64,000 nucleotides of DNA from Myxococcales bacterium. GTDB lineage: Bacteria; Myxococcota_A; Polyangia; Polyangiales; Ga0077539. The notes under the pieces are model-generated. The model searched no databases. It worked only from the letters and a program-made list of their open reading frames with translations, and was not told the origin of the DNA. Location of the stretch: NCBI GenBank assembly GCA_016792845.1, contig JAEUKH010000040.1, forward strand, positions 20,737-84,736, written 5' to 3'. Positions 42,691-50,647 of the stretch are shown here, piece after piece. Each line of letters opens with the position of its first letter. Within the stretch, counting starts at the first letter, position 1. A program made the translations under genes and the position numbers.

Positions 42691-43674
42691 TCAGCCCAAC
42701 AATTTCAGCTCTGCTTCGAGGCTGTCGACGAAGACCCGGGTCGGGTCGAAGCCGACGATCTCTTCGGCGTCGCGCACGAAGTTCGAGAGCGCGTTGATGT
42801 CATAATAGTACCTTTGCCCGTCGCGGGTCGACACGAGGTACTCGATGCCGCACACGTCGAGCTTGCCGGCCTGGGCGATCTTCTGCGCGATGGCGATCAC
42901 CTCGGGCGACTCTTCGTGGCGCTCGATGCGAAGCTTCTTCGCAGGCGCGCTCACCACGCAGAGCTCGAACGACCCATCACCCGAAGCCTCTGCCGCAGCC
43001 TCACCCTTGGCCGGAACCTGGCAAATGTCAGCCGGGCAGAGGTTGAAATCGGTCGTGTCGGGCCAGATCTTGACCGAATAAAGGTGCCGCTGCCCGAGCA
43101 TCTCGACCCGCACGATGTGCCCGTCGCGGGCCGGGTGAAACTCTTGAACGAGCACCGTACCGTCGATGCCGAAGCTCGGCGTCGCGCCCAACCAGGCTTC
43201 GAGCGCGTCGCGGTCGTCGAAGCGCACGATGCCCGCGCCCGAGCCGCCGATGTTGGGCTTCACCACGATCGGATACGCAAGCTCCGCCGCCGCCGCGCGG
43301 ACGCTCGCCGCCCCGTTGGCCACCCGCGTGCGCGGCGTGCGAATGGCGAGCCGCTCAAGCAACATCGCCTGGAGGGCCTTCGAGGTCTCAAGACGGTAGG
43401 CGCTGCTCCCGTTGATCACCCGCGCGCCCGCTTCGGCGTAGTACGCGAGGGCCGATTGCGCGAAGAAGATGGCCGAGGCGTGATCGCGCTTCCACGCAGA
43501 GGGCGAGGCGCGGTTGACCACGAGCTTGTACGGGCTCGCGAGCGCGGCGGGGTTGAAATGAAGGTCGTGCAGCGGCAGTTCGACGTACGCGAGGCCGCGG
43601 CGCGTGAGCTCGGCGTAGAGCCGCTTCTGCCACTCGGGGTGCTCATTGAGCACGGCAATCGGGGGCTGTGACAT
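42691..43674 (-). CDS. ATP-grasp enzyme, RimK-like
   Basis: A 327-residue ATP-grasp protein. The nucleotide lysine and glycine loop read PIVVKPNIGGSGAGIVRF near residues 130-148; the acidic/Asn metal ligands are in YYYDINALSNF near the C-terminus, and the central segment contains the expected beta-hairpin with HIVRVEMLGQRHLYSVK. Relatives ligate amino acids or peptides with ATP (RimK, glutathione-type ligases). The substrate is unknown. It is convergent with the barrel gene and divergent from the small gene before alr. ATG 43674 is used because upstream in-frame starts are only GTG. Confidence 0.78.
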   Translation of the reverse strand: MSQPPIAVLNEHPEWQKRLYAELTRRGLAYVELPLHDLHFNPAALASPYKLVVNRASPSAWKRDHASAIFFAQSALAYYAEAGARVINGSSAYRLETSKALQAMLLERLAIRTPRTRVANGAASVRAAAAELAYPIVVKPNIGGSGAGIVRFDDRDALEAWLGATPSFGIDGTVLVQEFHPARDGHIVRVEMLGQRHLYSVKIWPDTTDFNLCPADICQVPAKGEAAAEASGDGSFELCVVSAPAKKLRIERHEESPEVIAIAQKIAQAGKLDVCGIEYLVSTRDGQRYYYDINALSNFVRDAEEIVGFDPTRVFVDSLEAELKLLG

Positions 43675-43757
43675 GCCCGGGGGTGCTATCACAATTTCGT
43701 CGCGGGGGTGCGAGGCCCTTGAAATTGCAACGGCAGAGGGCGAAGGTCAGCGCCGCC

Positions 43758-44018
43758 ATGCTGCACGTCTTTGAAGTGTATCTCGCGCCAGGGCACAGCC
43801 CGAGCTCGCTCTTGACCGAAGAAGTCGCTCGCGAGACCGGGGCCCAACTGATGACCCTCGCCGAGGCCGAAGCGGTGGGCTTCTCGGGGCTCAAAGAGCC
43901 TGTCGACGGGCGCGTCTTGCGGCTCATCGCCGTCGCGGCCCGCGACGCCCAATGGATCCACCGCCGGCTCGAAGCCAACGGCGGCGTGGTGAGCTACCAG
44001 GTGCACGAGGTCGGTTGA
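43758..44018 (+). CDS. Small conserved-looking protein upstream of alr, unknown function
   Basis: An 86-residue acidic/hydrophobic protein, MLHVFEVYLAPGHSPSS onward, predicted alpha/beta, with no membrane segment or recognised domain. The start ATG 43758 removes a basic extension. The stop overlaps the TTG start of alr (TTGA), so translation of the two is coupled and it is the first gene of a unit with alr, mlaE and mlaF. No function can be assigned. Confidence 0.6.
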   Translation: MLHVFEVYLAPGHSPSSLLTEEVARETGAQLMTLAEAEAVGFSGLKEPVDGRVLRLIAVAARDAQWIHRRLEANGGVVSYQVHEVG

Positions 44019-45160
44019 CTCCGCTCCGCCCGACGGTGGCCGAGATCGACCTCGGGGCCCTGCGGCGCAACGCGCAGAGCCTCCGCGCGATGATGGCTGA
44101 GGGGCCGCGGCCGCCGCAGATGTTCGCCGTGGTGAAGGCCGACGCCTACGGGCACGGGGCCGTCGAGGTGGCCCGCGCCCTCACCGGCGGCGAGGTCGAC
44201 GGGTTCTGCGTGGCCCTGGTCGAAGAGGGCATCGCCCTGCGCGAGGCCGGGGTGCGCGAGCCGGTGCTGGTGCTGTCGTCGATGTCGCGCGACGCGCTCG
44301 GCGAGGCCGTGGCCCGCGGGCTCACCCCGGTTATTCACGACCCCTCGCTCGTCGAGGCCCTCGCCGCGGTGGCGCAGCGCGGCCCGGTGGGGGTGCACCT
44401 GAAGGTCGACACGGGGCTCCACCGGATGGGCGTGACCCTCGACGCGCTGCCCGAAGTTCTCAAGAGATTACAAGCGCTTCGCGGCGTCTCGGTGGAGGGC
44501 GTCATGACCCATTTCGCCAACGCCGACGACGACGACCCGGCGTACTGCGACGTTCAGCTCGCGCAGTTCGCGCGGGCCAGGGCCATGCTGGCGGCGCACG
44601 GCCTCTCGCCGAAGATGGTGCACGCGGCCAACAGCGCGGCGGCCCTGCGGCTCGAGCACGCGCGCTTCGACATGGTGCGCATGGGCATCGCGCTCTACGG
44701 TGCGACGCCCTTTCCGAACACGGCGCCGGGGCTCCTGCCGGTGATGCGGCTCCGCACCGAGGTGCTCGCGTTGCGCGAGGTGGCCTCGGGCGAGCCGGTG
44801 GGCTACGGCGGGCGCTGGCGCGCGGGGCGGCGCTCGGTGATCGCGACGATTCCGATCGGCTACGCTGACGGGTTCTTCCGCCGCTTGTCGAGCGAGGCCG
44901 AGGTGCTCGTGCGCGGCGCCCGCGCGCGGGTGGTGGGCAACGTCTCGATGGACCTCGCCACCGTCGACGTCACCGAGCTCGCCCGCGTTCACGGCGTCTC
45001 GGTGGGCGACGAGGTGGTGCTCCTCGGCAACCAGAGCGGCCCCGCGGGCTTCGGGGTGATCCGCTCTGAAGAGATCGCCGAGCGGGTCGGCACCATCGCA
45101 TACGAGGTGCTCACGGCGCTCTCGCGTCGCGTGCCGAGGGTGCACCGCGGCCATGGCTGA
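44015..45160 (+). CDS. alr: Alanine racemase
   Basis: A 381-residue PLP enzyme interconverting L- and D-alanine for peptidoglycan. The PLP lysine is in VVKADAYGHG (Lys41 if TTG is the start); the C-terminal half carries the beta-barrel and the second catalytic residue segment GNVSMDLATVDVTE. Start TTG 44015 overlaps the previous stop by three bases and gives the family-typical N-terminus TPLRPTVAEIDLGALRRNA; a start at 43952 would add 21 unmatched residues. It overlaps the MlaE gene by eight bases. Confidence 0.92.
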   Translation: MTPLRPTVAEIDLGALRRNAQSLRAMMAEGPRPPQMFAVVKADAYGHGAVEVARALTGGEVDGFCVALVEEGIALREAGVREPVLVLSSMSRDALGEAVARGLTPVIHDPSLVEALAAVAQRGPVGVHLKVDTGLHRMGVTLDALPEVLKRLQALRGVSVEGVMTHFANADDDDPAYCDVQLAQFARARAMLAAHGLSPKMVHAANSAAALRLEHARFDMVRMGIALYGATPFPNTAPGLLPVMRLRTEVLALREVASGEPVGYGGRWRAGRRSVIATIPIGYADGFFRRLSSEAEVLVRGARARVVGNVSMDLATVDVTELARVHGVSVGDEVVLLGNQSGPAGFGVIRSEEIAERVGTIAYEVLTALSRRVPRVHRGHG

Positions 45161-45965
45161 CGCGCCCGAGAACCCGCCCCAAGGCCTCGTGGCGAGCCTC
45201 GTCGCGCTCACCGCGCCGGTGCGCGAGGCGGTCGAAGAGGTGGGCACCGTGGGCGACCTCGCGCTGCGGGCGGTGGTCTGGGCCCTGCGGCCGCCGTACC
45301 GGCTCCAGCTCGTGGTGGTGCAGTTCGAGTTCGTGGGCGTCCAGTCGCTCTTCCTGGTGGGCCTTGTGGGCCTCTTTACGGGCATGGTCTTCGCGGTCCA
45401 GACGGTCTACGGATTTCGGCGCTTCGGCGCTGAGAACATGGTCGGCGGCGTGGTCGCGCTCTCACTCGCGCGCGAGATGGCGCCGGTCTTGACGGCCATC
45501 ATGGTGGCCGCCCGGGCGGGCTCGGGCATGGCCGCAGAGCTCGGCAACATGCGGGCCTCTGAGCAGATCGACGCCCTCGAAACGATGGCCGTGAACCCGG
45601 TTCAGTACCTCGTGGTGCCGCGGCTCCTGGCGGGCCTGGTGATGGTGCCGGTGCTCACCCTGGTGTTCTTCTTGGTTGGGCTCGGCGGCGCGTGGATCAT
45701 CGGCATCAAGGTGCTCTCGCTCGACCCGGGCATCTTCGCAGACCGCATCCGCACGCTGATTCAGCCGGCCGATTTGATGCAGGGCCTCGTGAAGTCTGTG
45801 GTCTTCGGCGTCGCGGTCACGCTCATCGCGTGCCGACATGGGTTCTATGCGAGCGGCGGCGCCGTGGGCGTGGGCCAGGCCACCACCCGCGCCGTCGTGT
45901 GGAGCGTCGTGGGCGTGTTCGTGCTCGATTACATCCTGACCTCACTCCTGACGCCGGTCGGCTGA
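45153..45965 (+). CDS. mlaE: MlaE/YrbE-type ABC transporter permease
   Basis: A 270-residue integral membrane protein of five to six helices with the MlaE family hallmarks VGLVGLFTGMVFAVQ, LSLAREMAPVLTAIM and AELGNMRASEQIDALETM. In the Mla pathway it sits in the inner membrane, with MlaF, and moves phospholipids between membranes. ATG 45153 is inside the alr stop region. MlaF follows after six bases. No MlaD-type substrate-binding protein is encoded here. Confidence 0.92.
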   Translation: MADAPENPPQGLVASLVALTAPVREAVEEVGTVGDLALRAVVWALRPPYRLQLVVVQFEFVGVQSLFLVGLVGLFTGMVFAVQTVYGFRRFGAENMVGGVVALSLAREMAPVLTAIMVAARAGSGMAAELGNMRASEQIDALETMAVNPVQYLVVPRLLAGLVMVPVLTLVFFLVGLGGAWIIGIKVLSLDPGIFADRIRTLIQPADLMQGLVKSVVFGVAVTLIACRHGFYASGGAVGVGQATTRAVVWSVVGVFVLDYILTSLLTPVG

Positions 45966-45971
45966 GCGCAC

Positions 45972-46817
45972 ATGAGCGAGGCAGAGCCGCACGTCAGGGT
46001 CGAGAAGCTCGTCAAGATCTACGGCAATCGTACGGTGTTGCACGGGGTCGACCTCACCATCAACCGCGCCGAGACCCTGGTCATCATCGGCGGCTCGGGG
46101 GCGGGCAAGAGCACCCTCGTGCGGCACCTCATCGCGCTTGAGCGCCCCACCAGCGGCAACATCATCATCGACGGCACCGACATCTCGTCGCTCTCAGAGG
46201 TCGCCCTCGCGCGCGAGCGGCGGCGCTTCGGCATGGTGTTTCAGAAGTACGCGCTCTTTGACAGCATGACGTGCTTCGACAACGTGGCCTTCCCGCTGCG
46301 CGAGCAGACTAAGCTGTCTGAGCGCGACATTCGCGAGAAGGCGATGCAGAAGCTCAAAGAGCTGAGCGTCGACCACGCCGCGAACCTCACCCCCGCGCAG
46401 ATCTCAGGCGGTATGGCGAAGCGCGTGGGCATCGCTCGGGCGCTCGTGATGGAGCCCGAGCTCCTCATCTACGACGAGCCCACCTCGGGCCTCGACCCGG
46501 TGACGAGCCGCACCGTCGACGACCTCATCGAAGAGATGCGCGAGAAGTTCGGCGTGACCAGCGCCGTCATCACCCACGACATGGTGAGCGCCTTCGACAT
46601 CGCCGACCAGATCGCGATGCTCATCAAGGGCCGGGTGGTGGCCCAGGGCACGCCGGCCGAGGTGCTCGACCACGCCGACCCCTCGGTGCAGAGCTTCATC
46701 CGATCGTCGGGCGTCGACGCGTCGCGCTTCGCGCAGCGCCGGCCCCGGAGCCCCTCGGAGGCCCTCGCCGAGAAGGCCATCGCGCGGAAGCGCGCCCGCG
46801 TCGCCGACGCGAAGTGA
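45972..46817 (+). CDS. mlaF: MlaF-type ABC transporter ATPase
   Basis: A 281-residue ABC ATPase. Walker A is GGSGAGKST, the signature is ISGGMAKR (the Mla-type GGM form rather than the usual GGQ), Walker B is LLIYDEPTSGLD with the switch His in ITHDM. It powers MlaE. The C-terminal ~35 residues (Arg/Ala-rich) extend beyond the usual length and are likely disordered. It is the last gene of the alr-mlaE-mlaF group; a GC hairpin follows at 46839. Confidence 0.93.
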   Translation: MSEAEPHVRVEKLVKIYGNRTVLHGVDLTINRAETLVIIGGSGAGKSTLVRHLIALERPTSGNIIIDGTDISSLSEVALARERRRFGMVFQKYALFDSMTCFDNVAFPLREQTKLSERDIREKAMQKLKELSVDHAANLTPAQISGGMAKRVGIARALVMEPELLIYDEPTSGLDPVTSRTVDDLIEEMREKFGVTSAVITHDMVSAFDIADQIAMLIKGRVVAQGTPAEVLDHADPSVQSFIRSSGVDASRFAQRRPRSPSEALAEKAIARKRARVADAK

Positions 46818-46838
46818 CCGCGTCGACGGGCCTTCGCT

Positions 46839-46855
46839 GCGCCGCACAACGGCGC
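46839..46855 (+). terminator. GC-rich hairpin after mlaF
   Basis: GCGCCG-CACAA-CGGCGC gives a 6-base stem 21 bases after the mlaF stop. No T-tract follows. Confidence 0.4.
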
Positions 46856-46949
46856 CGCTTGACTTCGGCGACTTCAGACTGACAATCCCGCCCGTCGCGG
46901 CGGTGGCGCCGTGATGTTGCGGTGCACAAAACTGTCAGGAGCGAAGGCG

Positions 46950-48131
46950 ATGTCGAACAAGACCGAGGTGTTCATCTGTAGCGCAGTGCGTACCCCCATC
47001 GGCGCGTTTCAAGGCGCGCTGTCCGAGGTGCCGGCCACGCGTCTCGGCGCCCTGGTGGTGAAGACCGCCCTCGCGCGCGCCAACGTCGCCGCCGACCAGG
47101 TGGGCGAGGTGTACATGGGCAACGTGCTCACCGCGGGCGAGGGTCAGGCGCCCGCGCGTCAGGCCGCGCTCTACGCGGGGCTGCCGGTCGATGTGCCGTG
47201 CACCACCGTGGGCAAGGTCTGCGGCTCGGGCCTCATGGCCGTGATGCTCGGCGCCAAGAGCATCGCCCTCGGCGACGCCGAGGTGGTCGTGGCCGGCGGC
47301 ATGGAGAGCATGTCGAACGTGCCGTACTACCTCCCCACGGCCCGAAAGGGCATGCGCATGGGCAACGCCAACGTGGTCGACGGCATGATCCACGACGGGC
47401 TGTGGGATCCGTACAAAGACTTCCACATGGGCGTGGCCGGCGAGCTCTGCGCGAAAGAGATGAGCTTCAGCCGCGAGGCCCAAGACGCCTTCGCGCGCGA
47501 GAGCTATCGCCGCGCCCGCACGGCCCAGCAAGAGCACCTCTTCGCGGCCGAGCTCGTGCCCGTCGAGATCGCAGGCAAGAAGGGCTCGGTGCTCGTCACC
47601 GAAGACGAAGAGCCCTCGCGCGGCGACCCCGACAAGATGACCGCGCTGCGCCCCGCCTTCGACAAGAACGGCACCATCACCGCCGCCAACGCGAGCAAGA
47701 TCAATGACGGCGCCTCGGCCCTGGTGCTCGCCTCGGGCGAGGCCGTGACGCGGCTCGGGCTCACACCCCTGGCCCGAGTGGCCGGGTACGCGAGCGCCGC
47801 GCAGGCGCCCGAGTGGTTCACCACGGCGCCGTCGAAGGCCATCGCGAACGTGCTCGCCAAGCTCAACCTCACCGTCGACGACATCGACCTCTTCGAGATC
47901 AACGAGGCCTTCTCGGTGGTCGCCCTCGCGGTGGCGCAGACCTCGAAGATCGACCTCCAGAAGGTCAACGTCCACGGCGGCGCGGTGGCCCTCGGGCACC
48001 CCATCGGCGCCTCAGGGGCGCGCATCCTCACGACCCTCGTGCACGCCATGAGCGCCCGCAACGTCAAGCGCGGCCTCGCCACGCTCTGCATCGGCGGCGG
48101 CGAAGCGGTGGCGGTGGTGCTCGAGCGCTGA
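46950..48131 (+). CDS. Acetyl-CoA C-acetyltransferase (thiolase)
   Basis: A 393-residue thiolase. The acyl-enzyme cysteine is in TTVGKVCGSGL (Cys91), the His is in HGGAVALGHPIGASGAR, and the second catalytic Cys is in CIGGGEAVAV near the C-terminus. Such enzymes condense two acetyl-CoA or cleave acetoacetyl-CoA. ATG 46950 has GGAGCGAAG upstream, and ATGTTGCGGTGCACAA lies 36 bases before it. With 3-hydroxyacyl-CoA dehydrogenase at 51595 and a crotonase at 52467 the window holds three successive beta-oxidation/butanoate steps, though these are separated by unrelated genes. Confidence 0.93.
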   Translation: MSNKTEVFICSAVRTPIGAFQGALSEVPATRLGALVVKTALARANVAADQVGEVYMGNVLTAGEGQAPARQAALYAGLPVDVPCTTVGKVCGSGLMAVMLGAKSIALGDAEVVVAGGMESMSNVPYYLPTARKGMRMGNANVVDGMIHDGLWDPYKDFHMGVAGELCAKEMSFSREAQDAFARESYRRARTAQQEHLFAAELVPVEIAGKKGSVLVTEDEEPSRGDPDKMTALRPAFDKNGTITAANASKINDGASALVLASGEAVTRLGLTPLARVAGYASAAQAPEWFTTAPSKAIANVLAKLNLTVDDIDLFEINEAFSVVALAVAQTSKIDLQKVNVHGGAVALGHPIGASGARILTTLVHAMSARNVKRGLATLCIGGGEAVAVVLER

Positions 48132-48236
48132 CCCTGGGCCCCCCCATGTGCGGCCCTCGCGCGGGTTTCAGAGCCAACAACTCTGGAGCCCGCGTGGCAT
48201 TTGGGCCCCCGCTGCCCTCGGCAGACCCTCAACGTA

Positions 48237-48276
48237 TGCGATCCTGTGAGATCGTATACGATCCTCTAGGATCGCA
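48237..48276. promoter_or_regulatory. 40-bp nested palindrome upstream of rtcB (candidate activator site)
   Basis: Perfect 9-base outer arms TGCGATCCT/AGGATCGCA enclose the perfect 14-base palindrome GATCGTATACGATC. It is about 110-150 bases before the rtcB start, at the distance expected of an enhancer for a sigma-54 promoter. No T-tract follows, so it is not an obvious terminator. Confidence 0.5.
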
Positions 48277-48328
48277 GACCGCGCCTTCGATGGCGCCAAA
48301 CTCGGCTAAAATCAGCCCCCGGGCCCGT

Positions 48329-48345
48329 TGGCACAGCGCGTGGAA
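48329..48345 (+). promoter_or_regulatory. Weak sigma-54-like promoter element before rtcB
   Basis: TGGCACAGCGCGTGGAA matches the -24 half TGGCAC well; the -12 half is GTGGA rather than TTGCA, so GG-N10-GG instead of GG-N10-GC. It is 42 bases upstream of the rtcB start and downstream of the palindrome, as RtcR control would require. Tentative. Confidence 0.3.
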
Positions 48346-48386
48346 TGTCACCCCCTCGCGAACCCATCGCAGGAGCGAGACAGACC

Positions 48387-49625
48387 ATGGCGACGAATCA
48401 GCCGCAGGCGTTTACGACCTTCAACGTGCCCGAGGGCAAGCCCATCAGGGCCTGGATCGAGGGCGTCGCGCTCGAAGACGAGGCCAAAAAGCAGCTCGAG
48501 AACCTCGCGCGGATGCCCTTCATTCACCGAGGGATCGCGGTGATGCCTGACGTCCACGCGGGCAAGGGGTCAACGGTGGGGTCGGTGATCGCGACCCGTG
48601 GGGCGATCATCCCCGCGGCGGTGGGCGTCGACATCGGCTGCGGCATGATCGCGGCGCGCACGAGCCTCACCGCGAACGATCTGCCCGACCACCTCGGGGG
48701 CGTGCGGAGCGCGATCGAGCGGGCCGTTCCGCACGGTCGCAGCCATGACGGGCGGGCGGGCGATCGCGGCGCGTGGGGTACGCCTCCGCCGCGGGTCGTC
48801 GACGCGTGGACGGGGCTCGCCCCGGGCTTTGCGCGGGTGACCGAGGCCGTACCCGCGGTGGCGCGCGCCAACACCGTCGAGCACCTCGGCACCCTCGGCA
48901 CGGGCAACCACTTCATCGAGCTGTGCCTCGACGAGAGCGACCGCGTGTGGTTCATGCTCCACTCGGGTTCGCGCGGCGTCGGCAACCGCATCGGCTCGAT
49001 CTTCATCGCGCAGGCCCAGCGCGAAATGGAGCGCTGGTTCGTGCACCTGCCCGACCGCGATCTGGCCTACCTGCCCGAAGGCTCGACGCACTTCGCGCAG
49101 TACATCGAAGCGGTGTCGTGGGCCCAGGCCTTCGCCGCAGAGAACCGCCGCTTGATGATGGCCGCGGCGGTCGAGGCGGTGCAGGCCCTGCCTGACATCA
49201 AGCCCTTTACGCTCACCGACGAGGCCGTCAACTGCCACCACAACTACGTCGACATCGAGCATCACTTCGGCGCCGACGTCTTCGTGACCCGCAAGGGCGC
49301 GGTGCGCGCGCGACGGGGCGACCTCGGCATCATCCCCGGCTCGATGGGGGCCCGGTCGTTCATCGTGCGCGGCAAGGGCGACCCCGACAGCTTCTGCTCG
49401 TGCAGCCACGGCGCGGGGCGGGTGATGTCGCGCACCGAGGCCCGTCGGCGCTTCACCGTCGAAGACCAGGTGCGGGCCACCGAGGGGGTCGAGTGTCGCA
49501 AAGACGCCGAGGTGATCGATGAGATCCCCATGGCCTACAAAGACATCGACGCGGTGATGAACGCGCAGCGCGCGCTCGTCGAGGTGGTGCACACCCTGAA
49601 GCAGGTGGTGTGCGTGAAGGGCTGA
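48387..49625 (+). CDS. rtcB: RNA ligase RtcB
   Basis: A 412-residue RNA 3'-phosphate ligase that joins 2',3'-cyclic phosphate or 3'-phosphate ends to 5'-OH ends using GTP and Mn. Metal Cys in VGVDIGCGM (Cys85), His in GTGNHFIEL, His in LHSGSRGVGN, histidines in NCHHNYVDIEHH, and the GMP-accepting His in CSCSHGAGR are all present. ATG 48387 has AGGAG upstream; an in-frame start at 48345 would add residues without family match. Known control is by RtcR, present at 15779. The 255-base leader holds a large palindrome and a weak sigma-54-like site. The terminal hairpin begins immediately after the stop. Confidence 0.94.
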   Translation: MATNQPQAFTTFNVPEGKPIRAWIEGVALEDEAKKQLENLARMPFIHRGIAVMPDVHAGKGSTVGSVIATRGAIIPAAVGVDIGCGMIAARTSLTANDLPDHLGGVRSAIERAVPHGRSHDGRAGDRGAWGTPPPRVVDAWTGLAPGFARVTEAVPAVARANTVEHLGTLGTGNHFIELCLDESDRVWFMLHSGSRGVGNRIGSIFIAQAQREMERWFVHLPDRDLAYLPEGSTHFAQYIEAVSWAQAFAAENRRLMMAAAVEAVQALPDIKPFTLTDEAVNCHHNYVDIEHHFGADVFVTRKGAVRARRGDLGIIPGSMGARSFIVRGKGDPDSFCSCSHGAGRVMSRTEARRRFTVEDQVRATEGVECRKDAEVIDEIPMAYKDIDAVMNAQRALVEVVHTLKQVVCVKG

Positions 49626-49663
49626 ATGTTGCGGCGCAGCAGAGTCTATGTTGCGCCGCAACA
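49626..49663. terminator. Hairpin from two inverted ATGTTGCG words between rtcB and the triheme lipoprotein gene
   Basis: ATGTTGCGGCGCA and ATGTTGCGCCGCAACA give 10-base arms TTGCGGCGCA/TGCGCCGCAA with a 13-base loop. It starts one base after the rtcB stop and ends 5 bases before the stop of the opposing gene, so it can serve both genes. No T-tract, so strength is uncertain. Confidence 0.55.
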
Positions 49664-49668
49664 AGGCC

Positions 49669-50523
49669 TCACGGCAGGGTGATCCGGCCCGGCGCGTCTT
49701 GGGCGCCCGTTTGGGTGTGGCAGCTGTTGCAGTCGCCGTTCGTCTGCGGGCCCTGCATCACCCGGGTGCGCCCCTGCCAGGTGACCTCGGCGCGGTAGGG
49801 CGGGGTGAAGCTCGTGCGGGTGTAGAAATTGCCGGCTGCGTTTGGGGTGAGGGTGAAGACGCGGCCGTTGGCGTCGGTGATGCGCACGGCGACCGGGTCG
49901 GCGCCGGTCGAGGCCGCGCCGTTGCAGTTGTCGGGCTCGTGCCCCGAGGCGAAGACCGTACCCGCGAAGGCGTAGCTCGGGCCGCGCATGCTGCGGTGGC
50001 AGGTGATGCACGCCTGGCCGGGGTTCATGAACGGAGACTCGGCGTTGCCGCGCGTCCACGTCGTGTCGCTGGTGCATCGGGGGTCGGCGTTGAGGGGGTC
50101 GGGGGCGCCCGCGTCGACGGCGCAGCGACCCTCGGGCATGCCGCGATTCACCCAGGCCTCGAAGGCGACGAGCTCGGCCTCGCTCACCCGCTCGGTGCCC
50201 GGCGGCATCGGCGCGGCGGTCGATCGCATGCGGAGCACGCTCTCGGCGCCCATCGTCGTGGCGGGGTGCGTGACCGAGGCCGCGAGGAGGTGCGCGCGGT
50301 TCATCAGCGGCGCGGGCACCCGCTGCCCGAGCGGGTTGCCATGACAGCTCACGCACGCGCGCTGAAGGAGCGTCGCGACCTCGCAGGGCAGGCCCTCGCC
50401 CGCCTGGCCCGCGTCGGCGAGGGGGCCCGCCCCCGCATCGCCGCCGGTGCCGACGACCTCGGAGCCGCAGCCCAAGAGCACACCCGAGACGACCATCACC
50501 CTGAGACCGTGGCGCAGCAACAT
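49669..50523 (-). CDS. Lipoprotein with three CxxCH heme-binding motifs
   Basis: A 284-residue exported lipoprotein: signal peptide with lipobox VLLGC (Cys at residue ~18) followed by Gly/Ala-rich spacer. Three c-type heme motifs are present, CVSCH near residue 60, CITCH near 165 and CNSCH near 265, separated by beta-rich stretches. It should bind heme c in the periplasm or on the cell surface, perhaps as an electron carrier. ATG 50523 is preferred because it gives a sharp lipoprotein signal; the in-frame extension to 50622 lacks one. No partner redox gene is adjacent. Confidence 0.72.
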   Translation of the reverse strand: MLLRHGLRVMVVSGVLLGCGSEVVGTGGDAGAGPLADAGQAGEGLPCEVATLLQRACVSCHGNPLGQRVPAPLMNRAHLLAASVTHPATTMGAESVLRMRSTAAPMPPGTERVSEAELVAFEAWVNRGMPEGRCAVDAGAPDPLNADPRCTSDTTWTRGNAESPFMNPGQACITCHRSMRGPSYAFAGTVFASGHEPDNCNGAASTGADPVAVRITDANGRVFTLTPNAAGNFYTRTSFTPPYRAEVTWQGRTRVMQGPQTNGDCNSCHTQTGAQDAPGRITLP

Positions 50524-50608
50524 GGCGGGGTGTCGCCACCAAAACGGCTTCTCTTCAAACGATTCTGACGATTCTGAGGTCGCGGCGGGCCGCCTCGGCG
50601 GCGGGGCG

Positions 50609-50646
50609 ATGTTGCGCTGCACAAGCGAAAATGTTGCAGCGCAGCG
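50609..50646. terminator. Hairpin from two inverted TTGC words after the beta-barrel lipoprotein gene
   Basis: TGCGCTGCA and TGCAGCGCA form perfect 9-base arms with a 14-base spacer; the words are ATGTTGCGCTGCACAA and ATGTTGCAGCGCAGCG. The hairpin lies one base after the stop of the minus-strand gene at 50648 (reading leftward). Confidence 0.5.
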
Positions 50647-50647
50647 A

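Noticed and set aside
46914..46929. ATGTTGCGGTGCACAA as an operator for the thiolase gene
   Set aside because: The same word occurs in inverted pairs after gene stops, so a hairpin or terminator role is more likely than an operator; kept only as part of the hairpin finding.
48329..48345. A firm sigma-54 promoter before rtcB
   Set aside because: The -12 half deviates from TTGCA, so it is listed only as a weak candidate.
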